A DNA stretch of 8,642 bases, taken from CAYQVO01 sp964421085 (GTDB taxonomy: Bacteria; Bdellovibrionota_C; UBA2361; CAYQVO01). This document shows positions 1 through 7,003 of the stretch, piece after piece. The number at the start of each line of letters is the position of its first letter. Position 1 is the stretch's first letter. Under the pieces are notes generated by a model. It was not told the DNA's origin. It made no database searches and saw only the letters and a list, made by a program, of their open reading frames with translations. Where the stretch lies: contig CAYQVO010000062.1 in assembly GCA_964421085.1 (NCBI GenBank), positions 1-8,642 of the forward strand. The letters run 5' to 3'. The translations under genes were made by a program, and so were the position numbers.

Positions 1-146
1 CATTCCAGACTGAAGTCCACCTTTCAAACCCTAACGATTAATGGGGCAACCTCCCCTGTTCTCAGCTGCAACGGCAGGGGCAGTTATGAAGAGATCGCCC
101 GGCATGCCTCGCTCGAGAAAAATCGCATCAGTCGTGACTGCCGGCT
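1..146. other. Non-coding or unassigned left edge
   Basis: I see no convincing gene here. Open frames crossing this stretch on both strands have compositions unlike real proteins and run on out of frame through the SemiSWEET gene. The one structure visible is a possible hairpin, CCCCTG at 53-58 pairing with CAGGGG at 75-80 around a 16-nt loop. It has no T-tract on either side, so it is not a convincing terminator. No Shine-Dalgarno or clear promoter for the following gene is evident. Confidence 0.4.
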
Positions 147-467
147 GTGATGGCTCTAATACCCCGGAGAGCTCTTTTCCTGACTTCTGCTCTTCTCGTG
201 GCGGCATTCGGCCGGATAGAACAGCCCGTCAAGATGCTGAAGGAGCAGAGCGCGGGATCGGTCGAGCCGAAAAATCTCACTGCAACAATGATAGCAAATT
301 CGATCTGGGGTTCGTACGGCATTATTCAGCACAAGATCCCTCTGATGATATGCAATCCTGTCGTCTTTGCGTCGATGGCAGCGAGTCTGGTGCTCTGGTT
401 CAAGTCCCGGGCCATGAAAAGCAAAGCTGCCGAAATATGCCCATGTGAAACGGAAGGAGGCTCTTAA
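147..467 (+). CDS. SemiSWEET / PQ-loop (MtN3-type) sugar transporter, small membrane protein
   Basis: Predicted 106-residue inner-membrane protein with three hydrophobic segments (about 9-22, 43-60, 66-85), the triple-helix unit of SemiSWEETs. These work as dimers to move sugars down their gradient. Compared from memory with the Leptospira biflexa SemiSWEET, it lines up without gaps at an offset of 6: W54 and N70 fall on that protein's sugar-pocket W48 and N64, Y57-G58 falls on the conserved YG after the Trp, and Q26 falls on the PQ-loop Gln. The PQ proline is replaced by Glu (E25-Q26-P27), and R23 sits at the end of helix 1, which is unusual. Length fits the family plus a short Lys/Cys-containing tail. 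The start is uncertain: GTG at 147 or ATG at 150 both fit, an in-frame stop at 135-137 rules out much extension, and there is no good Shine-Dalgarno. The TAA stop directly abuts the stop of the convergent giant gene. Substrate is unknown. A decaying copy is an alternative. Confidence 0.68.
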   Translation: MMALIPRRALFLTSALLVAAFGRIEQPVKMLKEQSAGSVEPKNLTATMIANSIWGSYGIIQHKIPLMICNPVVFASMAASLVLWFKSRAMKSKAAEICPCETEGGS

Positions 468-3400
468 TCAACCGCGCGCCTTCACAAGATCCATGACCAG
501 CTTTCCTGGTTTGATTACATCAGCCATGCCTGCAAACCCTTTTTCTCTGCACATGGCATCGAACGCATTGATCCCGAGCATGAAAAGTGTGTACCGAAGA
601 GGCACATGGAGTCCCCTCTGCCTGAGTTCGCGCAGAAGCTTTTGAACGGACTCCAGGTCTTCGAACTTGTATCCTTTGACAAGCTCCTGAATTTCCTTTT
701 TGTTGCCGGGCTCACTTCCCGCATTTTCCGGCGCTGACAGTATTGCGTCTAAAACGTTTGCAGCGAGGACTTTCGTGACGTCCAGCGATGCACGCATCCT
801 TGTCATGGCCTTTACTTCAGGTGCAGGGAATTCCTGATAGAAATTTCGATCGAGGATTGCCACCTGAAGATTTCCTTTTTCATCCCGTTCAGGAAGAACG
901 CGGTAGTTTCCCGGGTGCGGGTTTGCATGAACGACTCCTGTGCGGAGCTGCTCGATGTAATTGTGAAGCAGAATGCCAAGCACATTCCTCATTTCTTCTT
1001 TTGTGAGAGTACCATCAGCAGGTTCGCTGACCTCTCCGATCTGCAGCTCCGTTAAATTAAATCCCGGAACGAACTCCTCAGGCTTGATGTGCCTGTTCGT
1101 TATGACAGAATCCAGGGGCTTTTCCGGAGCTATGATCAAATCTACTTTTTCGGAAACGGGAACCACAAGCGTGCACTTGCCCATACGATATCCGTCCCAC
1201 TGTTTCCGGAATTCAGGATCGAGTTCATGAAAGCGGGTATCCTGCACATCTCCTTTAAGCCAGGTTTCGAGGTCTCCGAGAATTGCTTCCGCGAAAAACC
1301 TGTATGCTGTATTTCCAGGCTCTTCGCTCTCAAGACGCGCGAGTACTCTGCTCCACAGATCGCAGCTCTGACCAACCCGAAGTTCTGCGTTCGGATTCAG
1401 AACTTTCAGGACACGCGGGTCCTCCCCGACTCTTTCGAGCACATATACAGTTGCAAGCGATCCGCCGCCGATTCGTGGACTGAGCTTATCTGAGGGCCGA
1501 ATCAGGGTCGGCGCAAGTTTGGTAATGGTTCTGACCGCTTCAGGCCGGACCTGTCCTTTCTGCTGGTCGTATACTCCTTCAAATGCAGGCGCAAGATCAT
1601 CCGGTATCTCAAAGCACTGCGGAATGATCTGTGCAGCCCGCGCTCCAAGCTGCCCTTCGACTCCAAGAAACATCTTGAGCGCTGTAACACCATCCATGCG
1701 CTCGAAAGTCGCCGGCTCACGCAAATGAAGGGGAAGTGCCTCACGAACAAGAGCATTGCCTCTGCCTGCTGCGTCCTTCTCACCACCAGAGGTCTCGTTG
1801 AACAGCAGCCGGATAAACTTTCTGCCTGCCGGATAAAGGGGATCCTCCTCATGCCCTATCATCCCGGGAAAACGGCCCATTTTTCCGGAGAAATCTTCAA
1901 GTTCGCCACCAAGCATGGATCCTCTTTTTCCATCAATGCAGCAGTGAGCCAGAACCTTCTCAGGCTCTGCGCGTTCCACAGGACGCTGGAAGATGGCTCT
2001 GGAGACAAAAGGCGCGATCCTGAAAAAGAGTTCATCAATGGTCGCCTCTTCTACGAGCGCCTTCACGATTTTCAGCGTCTCCTCCCTCCAGGATGGCGGG
2101 ATGGAAACATACTCATCGAGAAACGTCTCCATTAGTCTGAATGTCTGTTCTTTCGAATGAAGAATGCCGCCCGGTCCCGTCAGAAGCTTTTGAACGATGA
2201 AAAACCGTGCCTCCGGTGTGGCAGAGTAAAGTCTCTCGAGAAGATCCCTGATAGAAAAACTCCGCCATGGCTCCCTGACGTTGTTTCCGGCACCCATCAT
2301 GAAAGTCGGAAAATCTTCATCAACCCAGTCAGGCTCATATCCATAATCCTGTGAAAAGACATTTTGTTCGAAGGTATCACCAAAACGCTTCCACCATTTT
2401 CTGCACAGAATTCCGGCAAGAGCCGTCTCGTCTCTCGATGTCTGAAGACCGGCAAGGAGAATTTCTTCGGAATCCTCCAGCGAGTATTCGAGGATTCCAT
2501 CGAGAATTGCCGCCCACCCGAATGATCGATCCGATGTCTCGAGAGTACGGTTCAAAATTCCTTCGTTCACTTCTGCGAGTTCTTCGCCGCTTCGGGCCTC
2601 CTTTTCGCACAGAGCCTCTCCAGCCGAGGAAAGAAGAGGAGTGCGGCCGTAAGAGTCCTCGAAAACAAGTTTCCTGAGTTCCTCGTAGTCCGCGCCTTTA
2701 CTTTCAATTTCCGTCGCATACCGCAGGACACGGCTCTTTAATTCCGGATCGTCCAGAAGAATTGAGACAGCGCGGAAGTCGGAAGCACTCTCCAGATGTG
2801 GAGCAATCTCTGCAAGAATGACCGGGGAAAGACGGTTGACTTCTTTAACTTCCGCAAGAACCCATATTTCCTGGTTCAGGCAGGCAAAGTTGTCTGAAGC
2901 ACCCGTAATCTGGCTGCTTATCCACGCAGTATCGAGCACTGAAAAGGGAAATTTCTCGTACCACACTGCAAGTTTCTCCAGTTTTTCCCGCGGAGTGGCT
3001 GAAGAATCAACTTCTTCGAGTATTTCGATGAAAGCGCTGACAATATATTGAGCTCGTTCCGAATCGGCTGAAATCATTGCCCTGATATCTCCTTCATATC
3101 TCCCAAGGCACAACTCCGAAAAGATCTCTGTTTCCTGAGAATAGAGACACAAACTGGAGATGGGGGATTCAACACCCTCCGGGAGGTAACGGAATGCGGA
3201 ACGGATGAAAGCCAGGAAAGTTTCCCGCCACTCAGGGTCGATTTCATAATCTTCCGTAAAAATCAATCCAGCGAGCTCTGACGCAAATTCGTTCGATAGC
3301 ATTTCTATGTCTTCTCTCGGGCAGTGACGCAGCAATTCCTCCAGGAATTGAGCACTTTTTTCCCTGTACGTCCCGAGGAAATTCCTGAGGATCTCTCCTC

Positions 3401-5375
3401 TCCCACAATCATCCGTGACGGAAAGAAGTGAACAGAGTTCAAGAAGCAGTTCGAGCTGTTCTACCGGCGGGAGGCCTTCAGTTTCAGATGCATATTCGAG
3501 AAGTCTCTTGAGGGGAAGTTCCCCATTTTTAAGGGCGTCAATTTCGGCAAAAAAGCGCACCTTCCGGGCCAAAGGCGTATTTCCGGAAATCTGCGAAACA
3601 AAAGTCTTTTTATCCTGCCCTGCTGAAGCTGCAACATTTTCGAGTATGCTGCTTACCAGGGTTCGGACAGCCATTGATGACACTGTTCCTTCTTCACGCT
3701 CGAGTTCGAGGGCATCCCTGTAAACTTCAATGAAAGGCCCCAGCGTTGCGACGACCTTGTCCGCCGAAGGAAGGTCATCTTCAGTGTCGAGGAAGATGCC
3801 GCTTCCCCTTTCAGCCCACAATATTGCCGGCGCCGGATCCGGAACGCGGTGAAATGCAGTGAAGAATGGAGCTTTTTCGAGAAGCTGTCTGTCGAAGGAG
3901 GCGGTTATATAAAGGAGCGGGTCGCCTGTCTCTTCAACACTCTTCTCAATGGAATCCAGAAGACAAGTCACAAGATCTTCGTCTGCGATCTGGAAGCGCA
4001 GCAGATCAAGAAGAGACCTTTGAGTTCCCTCGAGCGGTGAAAAAAGATCTACATCAGATTCAGCTGATACCCACTGCACCGCCAGCCAGAGTCTTGCTTC
4101 GGCCTCATGCTCTGATGCTTCACTTCCAAGATAATCCAGGAGGCCGTTGAGGATTGCCGATTCAGCAACTGCACATTCTAATAGAACTGGATCATCCCCT
4201 ATGGCTGCATTAATCTCCTTTTGAGGCACCCTCCCGTCGTTTTTTCTCCGGATCGCGCGGCAGTGATCTTCCATAATCGAGGAGATACACTTGAGGATAG
4301 CGTTCGATGCCTCAAGCCTGGCTTCGAGGTTTTCAGGAGTTATTTCCCCGGAAATTGAACTCGCGACTGATTCGAGGACCTTCCGGGCCATTGCATGCGG
4401 TTCGAGCTCTCCTTCCGGGTCCTTCCTCTTCGACTCCTGCGCTGTGAGCGTATCGAGATGATCTTTCAGTTCCGGTGCGACGGGAGTAAATTCTCTTTCG
4501 CTTCCGTGAAGGTGCATGACATATACCACGCTCTCAGCCATCAGCCTCATATCCAGTGCTGACCCGTGACTCAGATCCCATGACCTTGGGCCGTCGTCTT
4601 CATCGAACTTCCTCAGCATGTTTATGATGCCCATTGGATTGAAACCGGCGTCTCCAAGGAGCGTGATCATACTCAGGACATTTGCCTCGATTTCGGCCTG
4701 CCTCATTTTTCCTGCGATTTTAACGCCGGTATTTACTGAACCTCGTCTCTGGGTTTCAATTTCGAGTCTTTTTGCTGCATGGCCCCGGAGTATGTGCACA
4801 TACTCATGCGCAAGAAATGCTGCTATTTCGTCTTCTGTATCGAACTTCGACAGCAAAGCCGGCCATGCCATGACACTTCCGTCAGGAAGAGCGAATCCAT
4901 TCGATTCTTTTCCCTCCTCCATAATATATGTGTTGAGAGGAATGTCGACGCCGGAGGCCTCACGAAGGCGGTCCGCTATTTCCCGGGACTTCACGCATGC
5001 AGGATCTTCGGGACTCAAAAGTCCGAATTTTGTTTCCATGTCCCCGCGATATTCACGGGACATCCGCTTCAACTCACGCGCGGAATATCTCCCGTTTGCA
5101 GTCGGTCGGAGGAGATCTGAAGCTTTCAATTTGAAAACCAGATCTTCACCTGCGCTCTCGAGGGGTCCCGTCGCCGGACCCGCATGTCTCAGTTTTACTT
5201 CATTCATCTGCACATCTTCACAAAATAGATGAATCCCGCTCTCAGTCCGCGGTGATATAGATGTTATGCAGCCTCCTTCCGGCATCGTTTCGTTTGAAGC
5301 CTCAATCTTACGGAAATCCGGCGTTTTTTCTGCTTTACCCGCAGGATCCACCGCCCCTGATTCCCCCTTTGACAC
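468..5375 (-). CDS. Giant M48-type metallopeptidase / helical scaffold / ABC1-UbiB-like kinase fusion protein (1,635 aa)
   Basis: The N-terminal domain (about 80-290) is M48-like. It has an F-A-L-P-D-G strand at 161-166, H190-E-Y-V-H194 as zinc and catalytic motif, a second motif E228-I-E-A-N232 (families normally have Asp at the last position), and a later H270-G-S...R277 that resembles the HPS..eR motif. Residues 300-1240 are Leu/Glu-rich and helical with no recognised domain, and include a likely internal duplication (661-732 and 1043-1112, both ending in P-x-W-R-E helices). The C-terminus (about 1240-1600) resembles ABC1/UbiB atypical kinases: nucleotide loop GGGSLATVY at 1303-1311, K1324, catalytic loop HANPHPGN at 1483-1490, metal-binding D1509. 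The loop Asp is Asn1485, so catalysis may be altered. No signal peptide or membrane segment is seen, so it is probably cytosolic. The GTG start is chosen because GAGGAG lies 9 nt upstream. A later ATG (residue 57) lacks such a site. Substrate and role are unknown. Domain calls are fairly firm, function is not. Confidence 0.9.
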   Translation of the reverse strand: MSKGESGAVDPAGKAEKTPDFRKIEASNETMPEGGCITSISPRTESGIHLFCEDVQMNEVKLRHAGPATGPLESAGEDLVFKLKASDLLRPTANGRYSARELKRMSREYRGDMETKFGLLSPEDPACVKSREIADRLREASGVDIPLNTYIMEEGKESNGFALPDGSVMAWPALLSKFDTEDEIAAFLAHEYVHILRGHAAKRLEIETQRRGSVNTGVKIAGKMRQAEIEANVLSMITLLGDAGFNPMGIINMLRKFDEDDGPRSWDLSHGSALDMRLMAESVVYVMHLHGSEREFTPVAPELKDHLDTLTAQESKRKDPEGELEPHAMARKVLESVASSISGEITPENLEARLEASNAILKCISSIMEDHCRAIRRKNDGRVPQKEINAAIGDDPVLLECAVAESAILNGLLDYLGSEASEHEAEARLWLAVQWVSAESDVDLFSPLEGTQRSLLDLLRFQIADEDLVTCLLDSIEKSVEETGDPLLYITASFDRQLLEKAPFFTAFHRVPDPAPAILWAERGSGIFLDTEDDLPSADKVVATLGPFIEVYRDALELEREEGTVSSMAVRTLVSSILENVAASAGQDKKTFVSQISGNTPLARKVRFFAEIDALKNGELPLKRLLEYASETEGLPPVEQLELLLELCSLLSVTDDCGRGEILRNFLGTYREKSAQFLEELLRHCPREDIEMLSNEFASELAGLIFTEDYEIDPEWRETFLAFIRSAFRYLPEGVESPISSLCLYSQETEIFSELCLGRYEGDIRAMISADSERAQYIVSAFIEILEEVDSSATPREKLEKLAVWYEKFPFSVLDTAWISSQITGASDNFACLNQEIWVLAEVKEVNRLSPVILAEIAPHLESASDFRAVSILLDDPELKSRVLRYATEIESKGADYEELRKLVFEDSYGRTPLLSSAGEALCEKEARSGEELAEVNEGILNRTLETSDRSFGWAAILDGILEYSLEDSEEILLAGLQTSRDETALAGILCRKWWKRFGDTFEQNVFSQDYGYEPDWVDEDFPTFMMGAGNNVREPWRSFSIRDLLERLYSATPEARFFIVQKLLTGPGGILHSKEQTFRLMETFLDEYVSIPPSWREETLKIVKALVEEATIDELFFRIAPFVSRAIFQRPVERAEPEKVLAHCCIDGKRGSMLGGELEDFSGKMGRFPGMIGHEEDPLYPAGRKFIRLLFNETSGGEKDAAGRGNALVREALPLHLREPATFERMDGVTALKMFLGVEGQLGARAAQIIPQCFEIPDDLAPAFEGVYDQQKGQVRPEAVRTITKLAPTLIRPSDKLSPRIGGGSLATVYVLERVGEDPRVLKVLNPNAELRVGQSCDLWSRVLARLESEEPGNTAYRFFAEAILGDLETWLKGDVQDTRFHELDPEFRKQWDGYRMGKCTLVVPVSEKVDLIIAPEKPLDSVITNRHIKPEEFVPGFNLTELQIGEVSEPADGTLTKEEMRNVLGILLHNYIEQLRTGVVHANPHPGNYRVLPERDEKGNLQVAILDRNFYQEFPAPEVKAMTRMRASLDVTKVLAANVLDAILSAPENAGSEPGNKKEIQELVKGYKFEDLESVQKLLRELRQRGLHVPLRYTLFMLGINAFDAMCREKGFAGMADVIKPGKLVMDLVKARG

Positions 5376-5384
5376 AATTCCCCT

Positions 5385-5390
5385 CTCCTC
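5385..5390 (-). promoter_or_regulatory. Ribosome-binding site fixing the GTG start of the giant gene
   Basis: Read on the minus strand the sequence is GAGGAG, followed by 9 nt (AGGGGAATT) and then GTG. This is a near-perfect Shine-Dalgarno at good spacing and supports the GTG start over the internal ATG codons. The purine-rich run continues upstream (GAGAGGAGAGGGG), so several registers could pair with 16S rRNA. Confidence 0.7.
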
Positions 5391-5629
5391 TCAAGCTCAT
5401 AGGTGTGGATGCATTTCCGTTCTCGCGTTCCAGCTCCATCACTTCAAAGGACCTCGATCCTCAGCACTTCGCAAGTTTCCTTCAGTCGCTCAAAGGCTCC
5501 AGCACGGCGACGGGTGTGGAAGAATCCGGTGTTCGCGAGTTGTACAATCCGCATGCCCACGACCTTTCCGCCCGAGCGACCTCTGGTCTTAAAGCGTGGG
5601 CCGGGTACCACCAGACTTCCTGCCCTATT
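5391..5629. other. Unassigned part of the divergent intergenic region
   Basis: This stretch separates the giant gene from the transposase-like remnant. Several short frames are open on both strands but none has a recognisable family, a good start site or convincing protein composition. One 36-codon minus-strand frame (5444-5554, starting M-R-I-V-Q-L) looks protein-like but has no ribosome-binding site and is too short to name. The promoter of the giant gene must lie here, though I cannot point to convincing -35 and -10 boxes. Confidence 0.35.
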
Positions 5630-5731
5630 GATCTATTCCGGGCTGCGTGTATTAAAAAGATCTTCGAAGTAGATCCGCTCCAGTGCCAGGGGTGCGGAGA
5701 GACAACGGGCTCAGCAATGGAGAGCCTTTGA
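5630..5731 (+). pseudogene. Remnant of an IS91/Y2-type transposase C-terminus (zinc-ribbon end)
   Basis: In frame with the stop at 5729-5731, the translation contains A-A-C-I-K-K-I-F-E-V-D-P-L-Q-C-Q-G-C-G-E. This closely matches the C-terminal signature of many IS91-like (Y2 HUH) transposases, in which a W-A-x-L-(I/L)-K-K-V-F-E-V-D-P-L stretch leads into a C-P-x-C-G-G half zinc ribbon. After the Cys-Gly-Glu the family pattern (M-R-(I/V)-I-x-x-I-E) is lost and the frame stops. Nothing upstream resembles the catalytic HUH or Tyr regions, so only the tail survives. The remnant is non-functional and suggests an old insertion between the divergent genes. The match is short and made from memory of the family, so it could be chance. 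Confidence 0.42.
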
Positions 5732-5753
5732 ATGCCGGCCATCAAACGCGTTC

Positions 5754-5783
5754 TTTACCTTCAGGGTGGTGCCGTGCTATCAA
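5754..5783 (+). promoter_or_regulatory. Weak candidate sigma70-type promoter of the sugar amidotransferase operon
   Basis: TTTACC at 5754-5759 and TATCAA at 5778-5783 are separated by 18 bp. Each matches its consensus (TTGACA, TATAAT) at four of six positions. It would give a leader of roughly 45-50 nt before the ATG at 5837. Such matches are common by chance, and transcription could start elsewhere in the gap. Confidence 0.2.
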
Positions 5784-5836
5784 GCGGATCATGCCGAACA
5801 GTGTTGTCTTGATGTCAGATCAGTGCAGGTAACAGA

Positions 5837-7003
5837 ATGACGAGCGCAGGCTATCGAATCTGTACGCGGTGCGTCGTCGATACGACGAATGCCGAAGTCT
5901 GCTTCGACGCAAGGGGTGTCTGCAATCAGTGCTACAGATACGATCGCCTGGTGAAGCGGTTCGTTCATACGGGAGAAGAAGGGCGGTTGTTGCTCGAGGA
6001 GATGGCGGCGCGGATGAAGGAATCTGGCAGAAACAAGGAGTACGATTGCCTGATCGGTTTGAGCGGCGGAGTGGACAGCACGATGGTGGCCTATCATGTG
6101 AAGCGCCTGGGATTGCGCCCGCTTGCGGTTCACCTGGACAATGGCTGGAATTCCGAACTGGCCGTGAACAACATCCAGAAGGCGTTGAAGACACTGGGGA
6201 TCAGCCTGTACACCCACATAATTGACTGGGAAGAGTTCAAGGATCTCCAACTCGCCTTTCTCAAGGCATCGACACCGGATTCCGAGATACCATCGGACCA
6301 CGCGGTTGTCTCGTTGATGTATTTAACGGCGGCGAAAACAGGCATCGATTATGTCATCACTGGCCGGAACGTCCGCACAGAAACGCACATTCCGAGCTCA
6401 TGGTCCACCGGTCATTCCGACTGGAAATACATCAAATCCGTGCACGGGATGTTCGGGACTGTTCCGCTCAAAACCTATCCGCACCGAAGCCGGATGCGGG
6501 AGCAGTTTCTTAAGCGTCGGCAGGTGTGGTTCAATCTGCTGAACTATGTCGATTATATGAAGAAGGACTCCATCAAACTCCTCGAACGGGAACTGGGCTG
6601 GCAATACTGTGGCGGAAAACACAATGAGTCAATCTATACGCGATTTTTCCAGGGGTATATTCTTCCGAAAAAATTCGGTTTCGACAAACGGAAGGGGCAT
6701 TTCTCCAGTTTAATCTGCTCAGGCGAAATGACACGAGACGAGGCCCTGGAGCTGCTGAAGCAGCCGGCCTACCCGGTGGCGCAGCAGGAGGAAGACCGGT
6801 TGTATCTCATTAAGAAACTTGGGATTACCGAGGCGGAGTTTGAACGCATTATGAAACTTCCGCCGAAGACGATTCTGGACTACCCATCCTACGCTCGAGA
6901 CGATCGGAAGCCGTCGAGACAGGCAGCACTCTGGATTTATCGGATATCGCGCGGATATGCCAGGCGGATGCTGCGGACGATGCGGCTGAGGAAAAATCCG
7001 TGA
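5837..7003 (+). CDS. N-acetyl sugar amidotransferase (WbpG/PseA-type PP-loop ATPase)
   Basis: Predicted 388-residue cytosolic enzyme of the family that turns an acetamido sugar into its acetamidino form, using ATP and ammonia, during biosynthesis of O-antigen sugars or of pseudaminic/legionaminic acids. Diagnostic features are a Cys-rich N-terminus, C9-T-R-C12 (CTRCVVDT) and C29-N-Q-C32, likely a metal site; the PP-loop S76-G-G-V-D-S81, which binds ATP; the following strand ending H99-L-D101-N-G-W; and a late segment G-G-K-H-N-E-S from 259 followed by Y-I-L-P-K-K-F-G at 274-281, typical of the family. Length is normal and the protein looks intact. The ATG is preceded by a weak AGG at 5827-5829. 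In characterised systems ammonia comes from HisH/HisF-like partners encoded nearby (for example with WbpG in Pseudomonas). None is present here. The downstream glycosyltransferase is translationally coupled, placing this gene in a surface-glycan pathway. The exact sugar is not determinable. Confidence 0.9.
   Translation: MTSAGYRICTRCVVDTTNAEVCFDARGVCNQCYRYDRLVKRFVHTGEEGRLLLEEMAARMKESGRNKEYDCLIGLSGGVDSTMVAYHVKRLGLRPLAVHLDNGWNSELAVNNIQKALKTLGISLYTHIIDWEEFKDLQLAFLKASTPDSEIPSDHAVVSLMYLTAAKTGIDYVITGRNVRTETHIPSSWSTGHSDWKYIKSVHGMFGTVPLKTYPHRSRMREQFLKRRQVWFNLLNYVDYMKKDSIKLLERELGWQYCGGKHNESIYTRFFQGYILPKKFGFDKRKGHFSSLICSGEMTRDEALELLKQPAYPVAQQEEDRLYLIKKLGITEAEFERIMKLPPKTILDYPSYARDDRKPSRQAALWIYRISRGYARRMLRTMRLRKNP
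6988..6992 (+). promoter_or_regulatory. Ribosome-binding site inside the upstream gene that sets the glycosyltransferase GTG start
   Basis: GAGGA at 6988-6992 lies 7 nt before the GTG at 7000-7002. The start overlaps the stop of the amidotransferase (GTGA at 7000-7003), so ribosomes finishing the first gene can restart on the second. This supports the GTG over internal ATGs. Confidence 0.6.

Noticed and set aside
53..80. Intrinsic terminator at the left edge
   Set aside because: The stem is only 6 bp with a 16-nt loop and no T-tract on either strand.
41..448. 135-codon plus-strand ORF overlapping the SemiSWEET gene in another frame
   Set aside because: Its translation lacks family features, and the overlapping frame gives a convincing SemiSWEET with matching pocket residues. 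It is a shadow frame.
4618..5232. 204-codon plus-strand ORF antisense to the giant gene
   Set aside because: It lies entirely opposite the M48 domain. The Ser/Arg/Pro-rich translation is the usual product of reading a real gene on the wrong strand, and no start signal supports it.
5444..5554. 36-codon minus-strand frame starting M-R-I-V-Q-L
   Set aside because: It looks somewhat protein-like but has no ribosome-binding site, no recognised family and minimal length.
5261..5731. Whole 156-codon plus-strand ORF as a gene
   Set aside because: It begins inside the 5' end of the giant gene and most of it is Ser/Pro-rich without a family. Only the last ~34 codons resemble a transposase tail, so I annotated only that part.
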